Of a stretch of DNA of 64,000 nt, positions 1 through 8,521 are shown in pieces. The notes beneath the pieces were generated by a model that saw only the letters and a program-made list of their open reading frames with translations, had not been told where the DNA came from and ran no database searches. The stretch is from an uncultured Bacilli bacterium (GTDB taxonomy: Bacteria > Bacillota_I > Bacilli_A > RF39 > UBA660): the NCBI GenBank assembly GCA_934162125.1, contig CAKPHU010000003.1:178204-242203 (forward strand), written 5' to 3'. Position 1 is the stretch's first letter; the number at the start of each line of letters is the position of its first letter. The translations under genes were made by a program, and so were the position numbers.

Positions 1-375
1 ATGAATATCAATAGTTCTTATTTGGAAAAGTTATTTGCTCAAGCAAAGAGTAAACATCCACTTACTCCAGAAATGTCTAAGAAGATTGACGAGATGGATG
101 ATTATGTTATTAAACATTTCCGTATTGCTTTTGGTAACCGTATTGTTAAACAGATGAAAGACTTTGTCGCTACATATGTAGAATGTGGTGGTAAAGAAAT
201 TGATGGTGTTGACTATTACATTGCTAGAAAGATTTTAAGAAAATTCGAACAGTTGAACTTAGCATATATTCGTGATGAATTAGATGGTTTTATTGAGTTC
301 TTGGATAAGAACTTTGGTAAAGAAAACTTTAATGAATGTAAAGAATATTTATTAAGACTTAAGAAGATGATTTAG
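1..375 (+). CDS. Hypothetical protein, probably the 3' end of a larger gene
   Basis: This 124-residue reading frame begins on the very first base of the window, so no ribosome binding site can be seen and the ATG may be an internal methionine. It is helical and charged, with no membrane segment. The tail (IRDELDGFIEFLDKNFGK) resembles the helical lid at the end of AAA-type ATPases that are paired with DUF2357 proteins, and the next gene, only 10 bases away with a strong AGGAGGT site, is DUF2357-like. The ATPase reading is inference from that neighbour; no Walker motif lies inside the window. Confidence 0.55.
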   Translation: MNINSSYLEKLFAQAKSKHPLTPEMSKKIDEMDDYVIKHFRIAFGNRIVKQMKDFVATYVECGGKEIDGVDYYIARKILRKFEQLNLAYIRDELDGFIEFLDKNFGKENFNECKEYLLRLKKMI

Positions 376-385
376 GAGGTAGAAT

Positions 386-1507
386 ATGAATGATGATTCA
401 CTAGATTTGGAAGATTTAAAAAATGATTCGTTTATGAATCATCTTAATTCTACCTTATTAGTTAAAAGAGATTATCAATTACATGAATATGATTATGAAT
501 GGTTAGATATAATAGAAGATACGTTGCCATATTTGGATAATATTTTGAGAAATCCTAAACGTTTCATTATAAATGAAGAGGAAGTTGTAAAAGTTGAACT
601 TTCTAAGAAGATTACAGTAGAAAGTGTTATTCATTTGACCCAACATACTAATTTGATTCAAGATTATGATCCGAAAAATGGAGATGTTAGACCTAGTAAA
701 GTGTTAAATATTAATAAGGAAGAAAGTTTAGATACTTATGAAAATAGATTTATTTTTACACTTATTAATAATTTAAGAAGATTCTTTGAAGAGAGAGTAG
801 CGACAACAGGAGATAAATCTTATTATATTGATAAGAAAGATTTTAAATATGAAGGTAATACAAAGGTTGGAACTGATGAGATTAATTTCTCTATTATGTT
901 TAATTCTTATGATAAGAATGAACAAGATAATGATACTTCTAAAAATAAACTTTCATATCAAGATAGATTAAAACAAATTAAAGTGCAATTAGATGGATTT
1001 ACAGGTACAGAGTTGATGACAACATTAGCTAAATTACATGTTCCACCTGTAAGATCCCCAATTAGAAAGACAAATGTTATTTTAAAGAATCCTAACTTTA
1101 AGAAAGCAGAAGAGTTGTGGAACTATTTACAGTCTTTTGTGAATAAAAATCATAATGAAAAAGATAAGAGAGATTATTATGATGCTGGTGCTTTAAAAAA
1201 TGAATATGATCAGGCTATTTTAATGGCTTATGTTGCGAATAAAGTAGTGGGAGATAATATTCCTAATCTTGATGATGAAAAAGTATTAAAAGATGTTATT
1301 GATAGACTTATTGCGAATTTACTTGATTCAGATGATGAGATTACTGAAGATCAGTTAAAAGAAATTTTCCTTGATCAATTAAAGAAAGCAAAAGCTAATA
1401 ATATGAAGAAGAAAAAAGTTATTTTAAAGATATTTAAAGAAAAGTTAGAACATGATAATAAAAAGATTGATGAAGATTTTAAGAGTTTAAAAGAGGTTAC
1501 AATATGA
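386..1507 (+). CDS. DUF2357-like protein
   Basis: A 373-residue soluble protein with AGGAGGTAGAAT before its ATG. The middle carries features I associate with DUF2357 proteins: a RPSKVLNINKEESLDTYENR stretch near residue 110, followed by FIFTLINNLRRFF, and later RKTNVILKNPNFKKAEELW. DUF2357 proteins usually form two-gene units with an McrB-like or MoxR-like ATPase and often carry a C-terminal PD-(D/E)XK nuclease. Here the C-terminus is Lys/Glu-rich and helical and I see no clear nuclease motif, so it may be a nuclease-free version. Its stop overlaps the next start (ATGA). Family assignment is from motif memory, moderate confidence. Confidence 0.5.
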   Translation: MNDDSLDLEDLKNDSFMNHLNSTLLVKRDYQLHEYDYEWLDIIEDTLPYLDNILRNPKRFIINEEEVVKVELSKKITVESVIHLTQHTNLIQDYDPKNGDVRPSKVLNINKEESLDTYENRFIFTLINNLRRFFEERVATTGDKSYYIDKKDFKYEGNTKVGTDEINFSIMFNSYDKNEQDNDTSKNKLSYQDRLKQIKVQLDGFTGTELMTTLAKLHVPPVRSPIRKTNVILKNPNFKKAEELWNYLQSFVNKNHNEKDKRDYYDAGALKNEYDQAILMAYVANKVVGDNIPNLDDEKVLKDVIDRLIANLLDSDDEITEDQLKEIFLDQLKKAKANNMKKKKVILKIFKEKLEHDNKKIDEDFKSLKEVTI

Positions 1508-2151
1508 GTACAATAAAGAAGTTATTAGATAATAAAGTTTTTCAAATTATTTATACAATTATTAAAGTAGTGTTTTTTGCATTTTTAGCTATTTATATTT
1601 TGTTTGTAATGTTTCAAAGAATTACTAATAATTCAGATATATTTGGTTATAGAATGTTTACTGTTGCGACTGGATCTATGGAACCTGTCTATGAAGTTAA
1701 TGATGTTATCTTAGTTAAGACAGTTGATACTAGTACTTTAAAAGTTGGAGACGATATTGCTTATGTTGGAAATAGAGCTGAATTAAAAGGTATCGTTATT
1801 ACCCATAGAATTATAGAGATATGGACTGCTGATGATGGAGAGATTCGTTATACAACACAAGGTGTTAATAATAAGAATCCAGATCCTTCCGTAAGTAAAG
1901 ATCAAATATATGGTAAAGTAATGGGTAAAGTTTATGTTGTTAATGAAATAAATCATATTGTTAAAAATATTTATGGATTTTTCTTTTTAATATTTTGTCC
2001 ATTAGTTTTAGTAATATTTTTAGAAATAGCTGATACTATTATTGATATTAAAGTAGAGAAGAATGAACTTAGATTAGCTGAGACTGAAAGTAAAGATAGT
2101 AAGGATGAAACTAAGGGTGATGATAATGAAGGAGAAGAAGAAGTTATCTGA
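1504..2151 (+). CDS. sipW: Signal peptidase I, SipW (ER-like) type
   Basis: A 215-residue membrane protease that removes signal peptides from exported proteins, especially TasA/camelysin-like matrix proteins. A transmembrane segment at about residues 13-37 is followed by the nucleophile motif ATGSMEP (Ser58) and VITHRI (His101). The Ser-His arrangement rather than Ser-Lys marks the SipW or ER-type branch. A second transmembrane segment lies at about 155-178, then an acidic tail. It overlaps the upstream gene by four bases and the next gene by 26 bases. The next gene and the convergent gene at 2914 both look like SipW-type substrates, which supports the call. Confidence 0.88.
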   Translation: MSTIKKLLDNKVFQIIYTIIKVVFFAFLAIYILFVMFQRITNNSDIFGYRMFTVATGSMEPVYEVNDVILVKTVDTSTLKVGDDIAYVGNRAELKGIVITHRIIEIWTADDGEIRYTTQGVNNKNPDPSVSKDQIYGKVMGKVYVVNEINHIVKNIYGFFFLIFCPLVLVIFLEIADTIIDIKVEKNELRLAETESKDSKDETKGDDNEGEEEVI

Positions 2152-2890
2152 TAGTGGATTATATCAGTATCTACAAAAACGACGTAAGAATATAAAAATC
2201 AGAAGTGTACTTTTAGCTTTGTTTGTATTGGGAGTTAATATTTATGCCTGGTTTATATATTTTACAGAGGCTCAAGTTAATATTACGGGTAATGTAGTTT
2301 CTTGGGATGTTAGCTTCAGAGATGAAAATTCACAAGTAGTAGAAAAAGAAATTATAGCGGATATTAATATGTATCCAGGAATGCCTGATTATTCAAAGAC
2401 ACTTAAAATATTAAATGCAAGTGAGTTACCTGCTAAGTTTTCTTATGAAATTGAAGAAATGACTTTGATGGGAGAAGATATTAAGGCAGGTATGACTACT
2501 GAGCAGTTAGAGACAGAATTAAGAGAGAGTTATCCTTTTGTTGTCAATTTCATTTCGGATAAAGATAGTATGAATATTGGCGAAGAGATGAGTTTTACTT
2601 TTGATGTAGCATGGCCTTTTGAGAATGCTGAAGGAGAAAATAATTATTATAAGTTAAATAATTATTATAGTTATGATCCATCAGTTACTTATTTTCAATA
2701 TAATGGATCTAGTTATGATAAGGCTAATATTACAAGTAGTAGTGACTTTGGTATAAGTATTAATAGTTTGTATTTAGAAAAAGATGACGCTGATAGTTTT
2801 TGGGGAATGATGTGTGGTAGTTATGAGAAGGAAACTAATAAGGCTTGTTTAACTATTAAACTTAAATTAAGAGTTGTTCAATCAGGATAA
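2126..2890 (+). CDS. TasA/camelysin-like exported protein (probable SipW substrate)
   Basis: I start this protein at the ATG at 2126 because AAGGGTGAT lies just upstream; an in-frame ATG at 2105 lacks a site. The 254-residue product has a basic N-terminus, a hydrophobic segment (SVLLALFVLGVNIYAWFIYF) and then a beta-rich domain beginning VNITGNVVSWDVSF. This layout, with an aromatic near the cleavage point and a following beta-sandwich, is typical of SipW-dependent matrix or camelysin-like proteins. It directly follows and overlaps sipW. The exact substrate relationship is inference. Confidence 0.6.
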   Translation: MKEKKKLSDSGLYQYLQKRRKNIKIRSVLLALFVLGVNIYAWFIYFTEAQVNITGNVVSWDVSFRDENSQVVEKEIIADINMYPGMPDYSKTLKILNASELPAKFSYEIEEMTLMGEDIKAGMTTEQLETELRESYPFVVNFISDKDSMNIGEEMSFTFDVAWPFENAEGENNYYKLNNYYSYDPSVTYFQYNGSSYDKANITSSSDFGISINSLYLEKDDADSFWGMMCGSYEKETNKACLTIKLKLRVVQSG

Positions 2891-2895
2891 AAAAA

Positions 2896-2920
2896 GACAA
2901 GTTTTTGAACTTGTCATTTC
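2896..2920. terminator. Bidirectional terminator
   Basis: GACAAGTT-TTTG-AACTTGTC forms a perfect 8-bp stem. On the minus strand it is followed by seven T residues, on the plus strand by ATTTCTTTT. It lies between two convergent genes and overlaps the stop codon of the minus-strand one. Confidence 0.85.
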
Positions 2921-3519
2921 TTTTGAGTAAATTTAATAGTGATACCAATTAAAGCTTTACTATTTGGATCAAGAGCTACTTTAGTATCATCTTCATTAGT
3001 CATAGTTTGAGTTGCTTCATCATCATCCCATTTTAGATAGATTCTTATGACGTTATTAGTACTATTTCTTGAAATTGTTTCTTTTATAGGAGTTCCATCA
3101 TAAGGAGTTTGATCAGTACTAGTTGCGACTGGATTAATGATGTATCCTACTGGTTTTAAATCAGGAATACTAGAAGTTTCTTTAGCAGCTGGAGTTAATT
3201 CAACATCAAAGTCAACATCAACATCAGTAGCATCAATTACTATGTCACAGTAACCAGTTATACCTGGTGCTACAACAGAGTCTTTAGTACGTTCGTTTCC
3301 TGTAAATGTAGGTGTTATTTCTTCTTCTAAGACAGCTTTATTGTCAACATATTCATTGTTTACTTTTATGTTCCATTTTGCAATAGTAAGAGATGTTTCT
3401 CCTTCTATTTGTTTACGGTATTTAGCATATGAAGTTTGAAATAAATAGATGAAACTAAATGATACTATTGCGATAAAGACAATGATAAAGCGTAAGTCTT
3501 TTAACTTTTCTTTATTCAT
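2914..3519 (-). CDS. TasA-like exported protein (probable SipW substrate)
   Basis: A 201-residue protein with GGTGATAAT before its ATG. Residues 10-30 form a hydrophobic export segment (FIIVFIAIVSFSFIYLF) followed by QTSYAKYRKQ, a SipW-type junction in which Tyr-Ala-Lys-Tyr replaces the usual Tyr-Ala-Tyr-Phe. The rest is beta-rich, with VAPGITGYCDIVIDATDVDV, a pattern seen in TasA/CalY proteins where a PG turn starts a conserved strand. It is convergent with the sipW cluster and shares its terminator. Function in a matrix or filament is inferred from the family. Confidence 0.6.
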   Translation of the reverse strand: MNKEKLKDLRFIIVFIAIVSFSFIYLFQTSYAKYRKQIEGETSLTIAKWNIKVNNEYVDNKAVLEEEITPTFTGNERTKDSVVAPGITGYCDIVIDATDVDVDFDVELTPAAKETSSIPDLKPVGYIINPVATSTDQTPYDGTPIKETISRNSTNNVIRIYLKWDDDEATQTMTNEDDTKVALDPNSKALIGITIKFTQKK

Positions 3520-3597
3520 ATTATCACCATCTTAATTTTAGCATATTGTGGGTAATTAATAAAGAAAAATGTGTTAAGATAGATGTAGGTGATGACA

Positions 3598-3918
3598 ATG
3601 GAAGAACTTGAAAATCAATTTAAATTATTAGTAGGAGGATATTTTGGGGTTTTAGAATTAGATAATTATGATTTAAAAGTTTATATTTTAAAAGATATAG
3701 AAGAATATATTAGAAATTTTATTATGGTTAATCCAATACCTCACTATAATTATAAAGAAAAGGTTTTGGAATATAAGGATAGTTTAGCATTAAAAACTAA
3801 GGTACAAGATGCTTTAATTGTTTTACATAAGATAGAAGCTCCAATGGAAGTAGTGTTACTTATGAAAGCTAAGCTAAAAAAGATAGAACAAGAAGAGAAA
3901 CGACAAAGAGAATTGTAA
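3598..3918 (+). CDS. Small hypothetical protein
   Basis: A 106-residue helical soluble protein. The ATG at 3598 is preferred since AGGTG lies six bases upstream; earlier in-frame GTG and ATG codons sit inside the binding site. It has two probable helical hairpins, conserved-looking aromatic residues (NPIPHYNYKEKVLEYK) and a Lys/Glu-rich tail. I do not recognise the family. It stands alone between a divergent TasA-like gene and a lipoprotein gene. Confidence 0.6.
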   Translation: MEELENQFKLLVGGYFGVLELDNYDLKVYILKDIEEYIRNFIMVNPIPHYNYKEKVLEYKDSLALKTKVQDALIVLHKIEAPMEVVLLMKAKLKKIEQEEKRQREL

Positions 3919-3983
3919 AGAGATGTTACAGTTCTTTATTATTTTTTAAATGTGTGATATATTTTAATAAAGGTAGGGATAAT

Positions 3984-4808
3984 ATGAAAAGAGTTTTTAA
4001 ATATTTAGGAATTTTATTAGTTGTATTTATTTGTACAGGTTGTGGAAATAAGTATGGAGATGTTACAAGAGGTATTAGACATGCTGGTTTTGCAGTTAGT
4101 GGAGATACTTTTGTTTGTAATGTATTATTACCACAAGCTGAAGGTGATGAGGTAGTTACTCCAGCAATTATTTGGTATTTTGGTAGTTCACATATGATTA
4201 CTGATGCAGGAAAAGTATATGATATTTCTTTAGGTCAAGGATATATGAATGGAGAAAATTGTAAAGCTGCTTCTTTAAATGATAGAGTAATTGCGATAAT
4301 GGATGAGAGTGTTGTTAAGGTTATGAATGGTAAGTATTATAGTTTAGCAACTTATACAGAGATTACTACTGAAGATAAAAATTATAATTTATATGATATT
4401 TTATTAAAGGGAAGTAATGTTCGTAAAATTGTTACTGTGGATAGTTCTAATAATGTTTACTATGTTTTAAAATCAGATGGTAATGTTTATGAGGTAACTT
4501 TAACTAAAGCTGATTATAAGAGTCCATATACTGTTTCAAGTAGTGAGATTATTTATAGTAGAGGTGTTTATGGAGATATAGTTGATTTCCGTAATGATTC
4601 TAATACTGAATTTAATTATATTTTAGCTAAGGGTTCACTTAATAGAACTTTAGCTGCTAATGCAAGTGAATGTAGTAAATATGCTGATGTTAATTGTAAT
4701 TATAAAATGCAAGAAGATCCAGAGTTATTTGCTTTCTGGGATTATGTTTTTGCATATAATGGTTCGACAATTATCACAACTTATGGTAAAGTATTCACTG
4801 CTAATTAG
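3984..4808 (+). CDS. Predicted lipoprotein
   Basis: A 274-residue exported protein. The ATG at 3984 follows a GGTAGGGATAAT site and yields a short lipoprotein signal, MKRVFKYLGILLVVFICTGC, with Cys20 as the lipidated residue. The mature part is beta-rich, with repeated short blocks ending in V-Y or G-K-V-[YF] (AGKVYDISL, SDGNVYEVTL, TYGKVFTAN), which suggests a beta-propeller or RCC1-like fold. No catalytic motif is seen. It is followed within 13 bases by the methyltransferase gene and may be cotranscribed with it. Confidence 0.7.
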   Translation: MKRVFKYLGILLVVFICTGCGNKYGDVTRGIRHAGFAVSGDTFVCNVLLPQAEGDEVVTPAIIWYFGSSHMITDAGKVYDISLGQGYMNGENCKAASLNDRVIAIMDESVVKVMNGKYYSLATYTEITTEDKNYNLYDILLKGSNVRKIVTVDSSNNVYYVLKSDGNVYEVTLTKADYKSPYTVSSSEIIYSRGVYGDIVDFRNDSNTEFNYILAKGSLNRTLAANASECSKYADVNCNYKMQEDPELFAFWDYVFAYNGSTIITTYGKVFTAN

Positions 4809-4821
4809 TTGAGGTGATAAT

Positions 4822-5694
4822 ATGGTGATTTCTGATCAATGGAAATCTTATGAGATAATTGATGCTTCTAATGGAGAAAAGTTAGAGCGTTGGGGGGATA
4901 TTTATTTACTTAGACCAGATCCACAAGTAGTTTGGAATAATGGTAATTTAATGGATAAGTATCGAGATATGATTGATGCTGTTTACCATCGTAGTAATAA
5001 GGGTGGTGGAGCATGGGAAAATTTAAAGAGTATTCCTGGTCAATGGAAGATAAATTATAAGAATTTGACTTTTAATATTAAACAAATGGGATTTAAGCAT
5101 ACTGGTCTTTTCCCAGAACAGGCTAGTAATTGGGACTATATGATTGAGAAGATTAAGAAGTCTGGGCGAAAGATAAAAGTTTTGAACTTGTTTGCTTATA
5201 CAGGTGGAGCTACTGTTGCTTGTTTGTCAGCAGGGGCTAGTGTTACACATGTTGATGCTTCTAGAGGAATGGTTGACTGGTGTAAAGAAAATGTCAAATC
5301 TAGTGGATATGAAGATAGTGATGTTCGTTATATTGTTGATGACGTTGTAAAGTTTGTGCAAAGAGAAATTCGTCGTGGTAAGAAGTATGATGCAATTATA
5401 ATGGATCCACCTAGTTATGGTCGTGGAGCAAATGGAGAAGTTTGGAATATTGAAAAGAATCTTAATTATTTGATTGAAATATGTCAAGATGTGTTAAGTG
5501 ATGATCCACTATTTTTCCTTATTAATTCTTATACAACAGGAATGAGTGCTACAGTTCTTTATAATATTTTGTCATTAACTGTTAATACTAAATACAAGGG
5601 TATTGTTAGTTGTGGAGAAGTTGGTTTACCAATCAAAAATAATTCCTTAGTATTGCCATGTGGTATTTATGGAAGATGGGAAAAAGATGAGTAA
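4822..5694 (+). CDS. Class I SAM-dependent rRNA methyltransferase (RlmI/RlmK-like)
   Basis: A 290-residue methyltransferase preceded by a consensus AGGTGATAAT site. The SAM-binding loop is NLFAYTGGATVACLSAGAS, followed by the acidic ribose-binding strand VTHVDASRGMVDWCKENV. The catalytic-region motif IIMDPPSYGRGANGEVW (DPPSYG) is typical of the RlmI/RlmK group, which methylates 23S rRNA. The N-terminal PUA domain of E. coli RlmI is absent, as in many short Firmicutes homologues. The gene overlaps the pseudouridine synthase gene by eight bases, so this is a two-gene RNA-modification unit. The target base is not predictable from sequence alone. Confidence 0.85.
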   Translation: MVISDQWKSYEIIDASNGEKLERWGDIYLLRPDPQVVWNNGNLMDKYRDMIDAVYHRSNKGGGAWENLKSIPGQWKINYKNLTFNIKQMGFKHTGLFPEQASNWDYMIEKIKKSGRKIKVLNLFAYTGGATVACLSAGASVTHVDASRGMVDWCKENVKSSGYEDSDVRYIVDDVVKFVQREIRRGKKYDAIIMDPPSYGRGANGEVWNIEKNLNYLIEICQDVLSDDPLFFLINSYTTGMSATVLYNILSLTVNTKYKGIVSCGEVGLPIKNNSLVLPCGIYGRWEKDE

Positions 5695-6337
5695 GCTTAA
5701 TGTTTTATATGAAGATAATCATATTATTGTGGTTGAGAAACCAATAAATGTTCTTAGTCAAGGAGATGCGACTGGGGATTTAGATTTACTTTCGATGGTT
5801 AAAAATTATGTAAAAGTTAAATATAATAAGCCAGGGAATGTTTATATTGGTCTTGTGCATAGATTGGATAGACCAGTAGGTGGAGTTATGGTTTTTGCTA
5901 GAAGTAGTAAAGCAGCAGCTAGACTTAATAAGGGTCAACTTGAACATGATTTTCAGAAGAAGTATTTAGCAGTTGTACCTAGTAGTATTCCAGATGAAGG
6001 GAAGTTTGTTGATAGGCTAGAAAAATTAGACCATGGCAATACTGTTGTTTCTAAAAATGGTAAGGAAGCAATTCTTAGTTATAAAGTCTTACAAAGAAAT
6101 GGCAAGTATGCACTTGTTTTAATTAATTTAGAGACTGGACGTCATCATCAAATAAGAGTTCAGTTTGCTTCTAGAGGATATCCTCTTTATGGGGATCAGA
6201 GATATGGGAAGGTTGATGGTAGTCAATTAGCACTATTTGCTTATCAATTATCATTTACACATCCAGTGTCAAAGAATAGAATGAATTTTGAAGTTAAACC
6301 ACCAAAGAGTGGATATTGGACAAAATTTACACTGTAA
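5687..6337 (+). CDS. RluA-family pseudouridine synthase
   Basis: A 216-residue enzyme that isomerises uridine to pseudouridine in rRNA or tRNA. The ATG at 5687 overlaps the methyltransferase stop. The catalytic motif is LVHRLDRPVGGVMVFARS, with the Asp of HRLD as nucleophile. TGRHHQIRVQFASRGYPLYG is the conserved C-terminal RluA motif. There is no N-terminal S4 domain, so this is the short RluA-like class. The substrate site is unknown. Confidence 0.9.
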   Translation: MSKLNVLYEDNHIIVVEKPINVLSQGDATGDLDLLSMVKNYVKVKYNKPGNVYIGLVHRLDRPVGGVMVFARSSKAAARLNKGQLEHDFQKKYLAVVPSSIPDEGKFVDRLEKLDHGNTVVSKNGKEAILSYKVLQRNGKYALVLINLETGRHHQIRVQFASRGYPLYGDQRYGKVDGSQLALFAYQLSFTHPVSKNRMNFEVKPPKSGYWTKFTL

Positions 6338-6354
6338 ACTTATGTCTATTAAAT

Positions 6355-6382
6355 AAAAGGTTTGCAAATGAAAGCCTTTTTT
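6355..6382 (+). terminator. Rho-independent terminator
   Basis: AAAAGG pairs with CCTTTT around a partly paired loop and is followed by T residues. It lies 18 bases after the pseudouridine synthase stop. Confidence 0.6.
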
Positions 6383-6429
6383 GCTAAAATAATAATAGAA
6401 TAATTAGAATAAAGGGAGTTAGATCTTAT

Positions 6430-7302
6430 ATGGAAAAAAATGGTTTAATTAGTTGGTTATTGACAGTACCAGGATTATTGATTTCTCTTGGTGTGTTGTT
6501 GTTACTTGTAGCTTTAATAGTTTTAATTGCTTCTTCTAAGAAAAGTAAAAAAACTAAGAATCCAATAGAAGGAGGTAGTGCACCAGTAGCGCCAGCTGCT
6601 CCTGCTCTTGATGATACGGCTAATACAGCACAAGTTGCAGCAGTTGCTCCTACTCAAGCAGCACCAGTACAAGAGGCACCAGTTATGCAAGAAGTTGCGA
6701 CTACTCCAGTAGTAGCACCTGCGCCAGTTGAAGTTGCACCTGTTGCTCCAGTAGCTCCGGTTGCACCAGCACCTGTTACACCTAGTGTTCCAGTTGCTCC
6801 AGTTGAGGCTCCTCCAGTAGTGCCAGTTGTTGAAGCTGCACCAGTTATGGTTGAACCAGTTACTGTTGCTCCAGTAGCTCCAGTTGCTGCACCAGTTGAA
6901 GTTGCACCTGTGGCTCCAGTAGTTGAGCCTGTTCAAGTTGCACCTGCTCCAGTAACAGTTGCACCAGTTATGGAAGTTCCTACTGTTCCAGTTGAAATTC
7001 CTGTAACACCTGTAGCACCAGTTGAAGTTGCACCAGTTGCAGCTCCAGTAGTTGAACCTGTTCCAGTAACTCCAGTTGCACCAGCACCTGTAGCTATGCC
7101 AGAAGTTGCCCAACCTGCTACTCAACCATTAATATATGGTGGAGCAAATCCAGCAGTTACAAATGTTGATGTAAGACCTGTTCAAGAACATCAAATTTAT
7201 GGTGGAGCTAACCCTTTAGAAAATACACAATCAATTCCAATAATGAATAATACTGTTAGTGCTCCAGTACAAGAGGCACCAGTAATGCAAAATATTCAAT
7301 AA
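6430..7302 (+). CDS. Membrane-anchored Pro/Val/Ala-rich low-complexity protein
   Basis: A 290-residue protein with a single transmembrane segment at about residues 8-34 and a short basic linker (SSKKSKKTKN). The rest is an extended tract of V-A-P-V and V-E-V-A-P units covering about residues 50-235, ending in two copies of an IYGGAN[PL] block. Such tracts are typical of extended wall- or cytoplasm-spanning linkers. No folded domain is recognisable. The repeat keeps a long minus-strand frame open, but that frame encodes only Trp/Asn/Cys-rich nonsense. Pro-rich composition differs from all neighbours. Confidence 0.75.
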   Translation: MEKNGLISWLLTVPGLLISLGVLLLLVALIVLIASSKKSKKTKNPIEGGSAPVAPAAPALDDTANTAQVAAVAPTQAAPVQEAPVMQEVATTPVVAPAPVEVAPVAPVAPVAPAPVTPSVPVAPVEAPPVVPVVEAAPVMVEPVTVAPVAPVAAPVEVAPVAPVVEPVQVAPAPVTVAPVMEVPTVPVEIPVTPVAPVEVAPVAAPVVEPVPVTPVAPAPVAMPEVAQPATQPLIYGGANPAVTNVDVRPVQEHQIYGGANPLENTQSIPIMNNTVSAPVQEAPVMQNIQ

Positions 7303-7329
7303 CTATAAGGAAACTTATAGTTTTTTTTT
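7301..7329 (+). terminator. Strong rho-independent terminator
   Basis: AACTATAAG-GAAA-CTTATAGTT gives a 9-bp stem with a GAAA tetraloop, followed by a run of T. It begins within the stop codon of the low-complexity protein gene. Confidence 0.92.
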
Positions 7330-7339
7330 AACTTTTATT

Positions 7340-7367
7340 TTGACCTTTATATTATTGATGTTATAAT
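7340..7367 (+). promoter_or_regulatory. Sigma-A promoter of the glycan operon
   Basis: TTGACC at 7340-7345 and TATAAT at 7362-7367 are separated by 16 bases. It lies directly after the upstream terminator and 16 bases before the start of the first glycosyltransferase gene, so it likely drives the genes up to 10837. Confidence 0.8.
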
Positions 7368-7383
7368 GAGATTAGGTGGTAGC

Positions 7384-8520
7384 ATGAAGAAAATTGCGAT
7401 TTTGTCTTTACATTTAGGGTATGGTGGAATAGAAAAATGCGTAGTTAACTTAGCTAATATTTTATGTGATAAATATGAAGTTGAAATAGCTTGTACTTAT
7501 AAGCTTTATGAAAAGCCAGCTTTTGACTTAGACAAGAGAGTAAAAGTAAATTATTTAGGATGTGAGGCACCTAATAAAAAAGAGTTAAAAGATGCTATTA
7601 AACATTTTAAAATATTTAAGATTTTTAAAGAGGGATTCAAAAGTATTCGTATTTTACATCAAAGAAGAAAGACGATGGTTAACTTTATTAAAAATAGTGA
7701 TGCAGAAGTTATCATATCAACTAGAGATATATTTAATTCATGGTTAGGTGACTATGCTAAAGATGGAGTACTTAAAATTGGATGGGAACATAATCATTAT
7801 CATGATAATTATAAGTATGCACGTAGTGTAGTAGGATCTGCTTATTACTTGGACTATTTTGTTTTAGTTTCAGAGTCTTTAAGAAATTTTTATGCAGAAG
7901 CATTACGACGTTCTGATTGTAAATGTGTATATATTCCAAATATGATTGATGAGATACCTGATAAAGTTTCAAAGTTGATAGATAAGAAAATAGTCTCAAT
8001 AGGAAGACTTTCTAAAGAAAAAGCTCCTTTAGATTTACTTAAAGTATTTAGTATTTTACATACTAATTATAAAGATTGGAAGCTTGAAATTATTGGTGAT
8101 GGAGTATTAAAAGAAGAGATGGAAGATTTTATTCGACTTCATCATTTAGAAGATAGTGTTCATTTAGCTGGTTTTCAAGGAAAAGATTATATTAATAAAG
8201 TACTTAATAAGTCTTCAATTTATCTTATGACTTCTGAGACAGAATCTTTTGGAATTGTTTTATTAGAGGCTATGAGTCATGGTGTTCCTTGTATTGCGTT
8301 TGATTCTGCAGAAGGAGCTAGAGAAATTATAAGTAGTGGGGATAATGGTTATTTAATAAAAAATAGAAACTATGTAGCGATGGTTAAAAAAATTGAAGAT
8401 TTAATCAAAAATCCTAAAGAAAGAAAAAGAGTGGGGTTAGCTGGTAGAAGCAGTATCGAAAAATATAAGGGCGATGTTGTTTGTGATATGTGGGTTAACT
8501 TAATTGAAGAGAAGGATTAG
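7384..8520 (+). CDS. Glycosyltransferase, GT4 family
   Basis: A 378-residue GT-B enzyme. I choose the ATG at 7384, which has AGGTGG upstream. The N-terminal Rossmann half begins KKIAILSLHLGYGGIEKCVVNLA with the GG loop of GT4 enzymes. The C-terminal half has VSIGRLSKEKAPLDLL and the E-x7-E signature in TETESFGIVLLEAMSHGVP, which binds the nucleotide-sugar donor. It is the first gene of a four-gene glycan operon and likely adds a sugar to a lipid-linked precursor at the inner membrane. The specific sugar cannot be told. Confidence 0.88.
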   Translation: MKKIAILSLHLGYGGIEKCVVNLANILCDKYEVEIACTYKLYEKPAFDLDKRVKVNYLGCEAPNKKELKDAIKHFKIFKIFKEGFKSIRILHQRRKTMVNFIKNSDAEVIISTRDIFNSWLGDYAKDGVLKIGWEHNHYHDNYKYARSVVGSAYYLDYFVLVSESLRNFYAEALRRSDCKCVYIPNMIDEIPDKVSKLIDKKIVSIGRLSKEKAPLDLLKVFSILHTNYKDWKLEIIGDGVLKEEMEDFIRLHHLEDSVHLAGFQGKDYINKVLNKSSIYLMTSETESFGIVLLEAMSHGVPCIAFDSAEGAREIISSGDNGYLIKNRNYVAMVKKIEDLIKNPKERKRVGLAGRSSIEKYKGDVVCDMWVNLIEEKD

Positions 8521-8521
8521 T

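Noticed and set aside
6523..7125. A 200-codon minus-strand frame opposite the Pro/Val/Ala-rich gene
   Set aside because: It is very rich in Trp, Asn and Cys, lacks a ribosome site and mirrors the repeat codons of the plus-strand gene.
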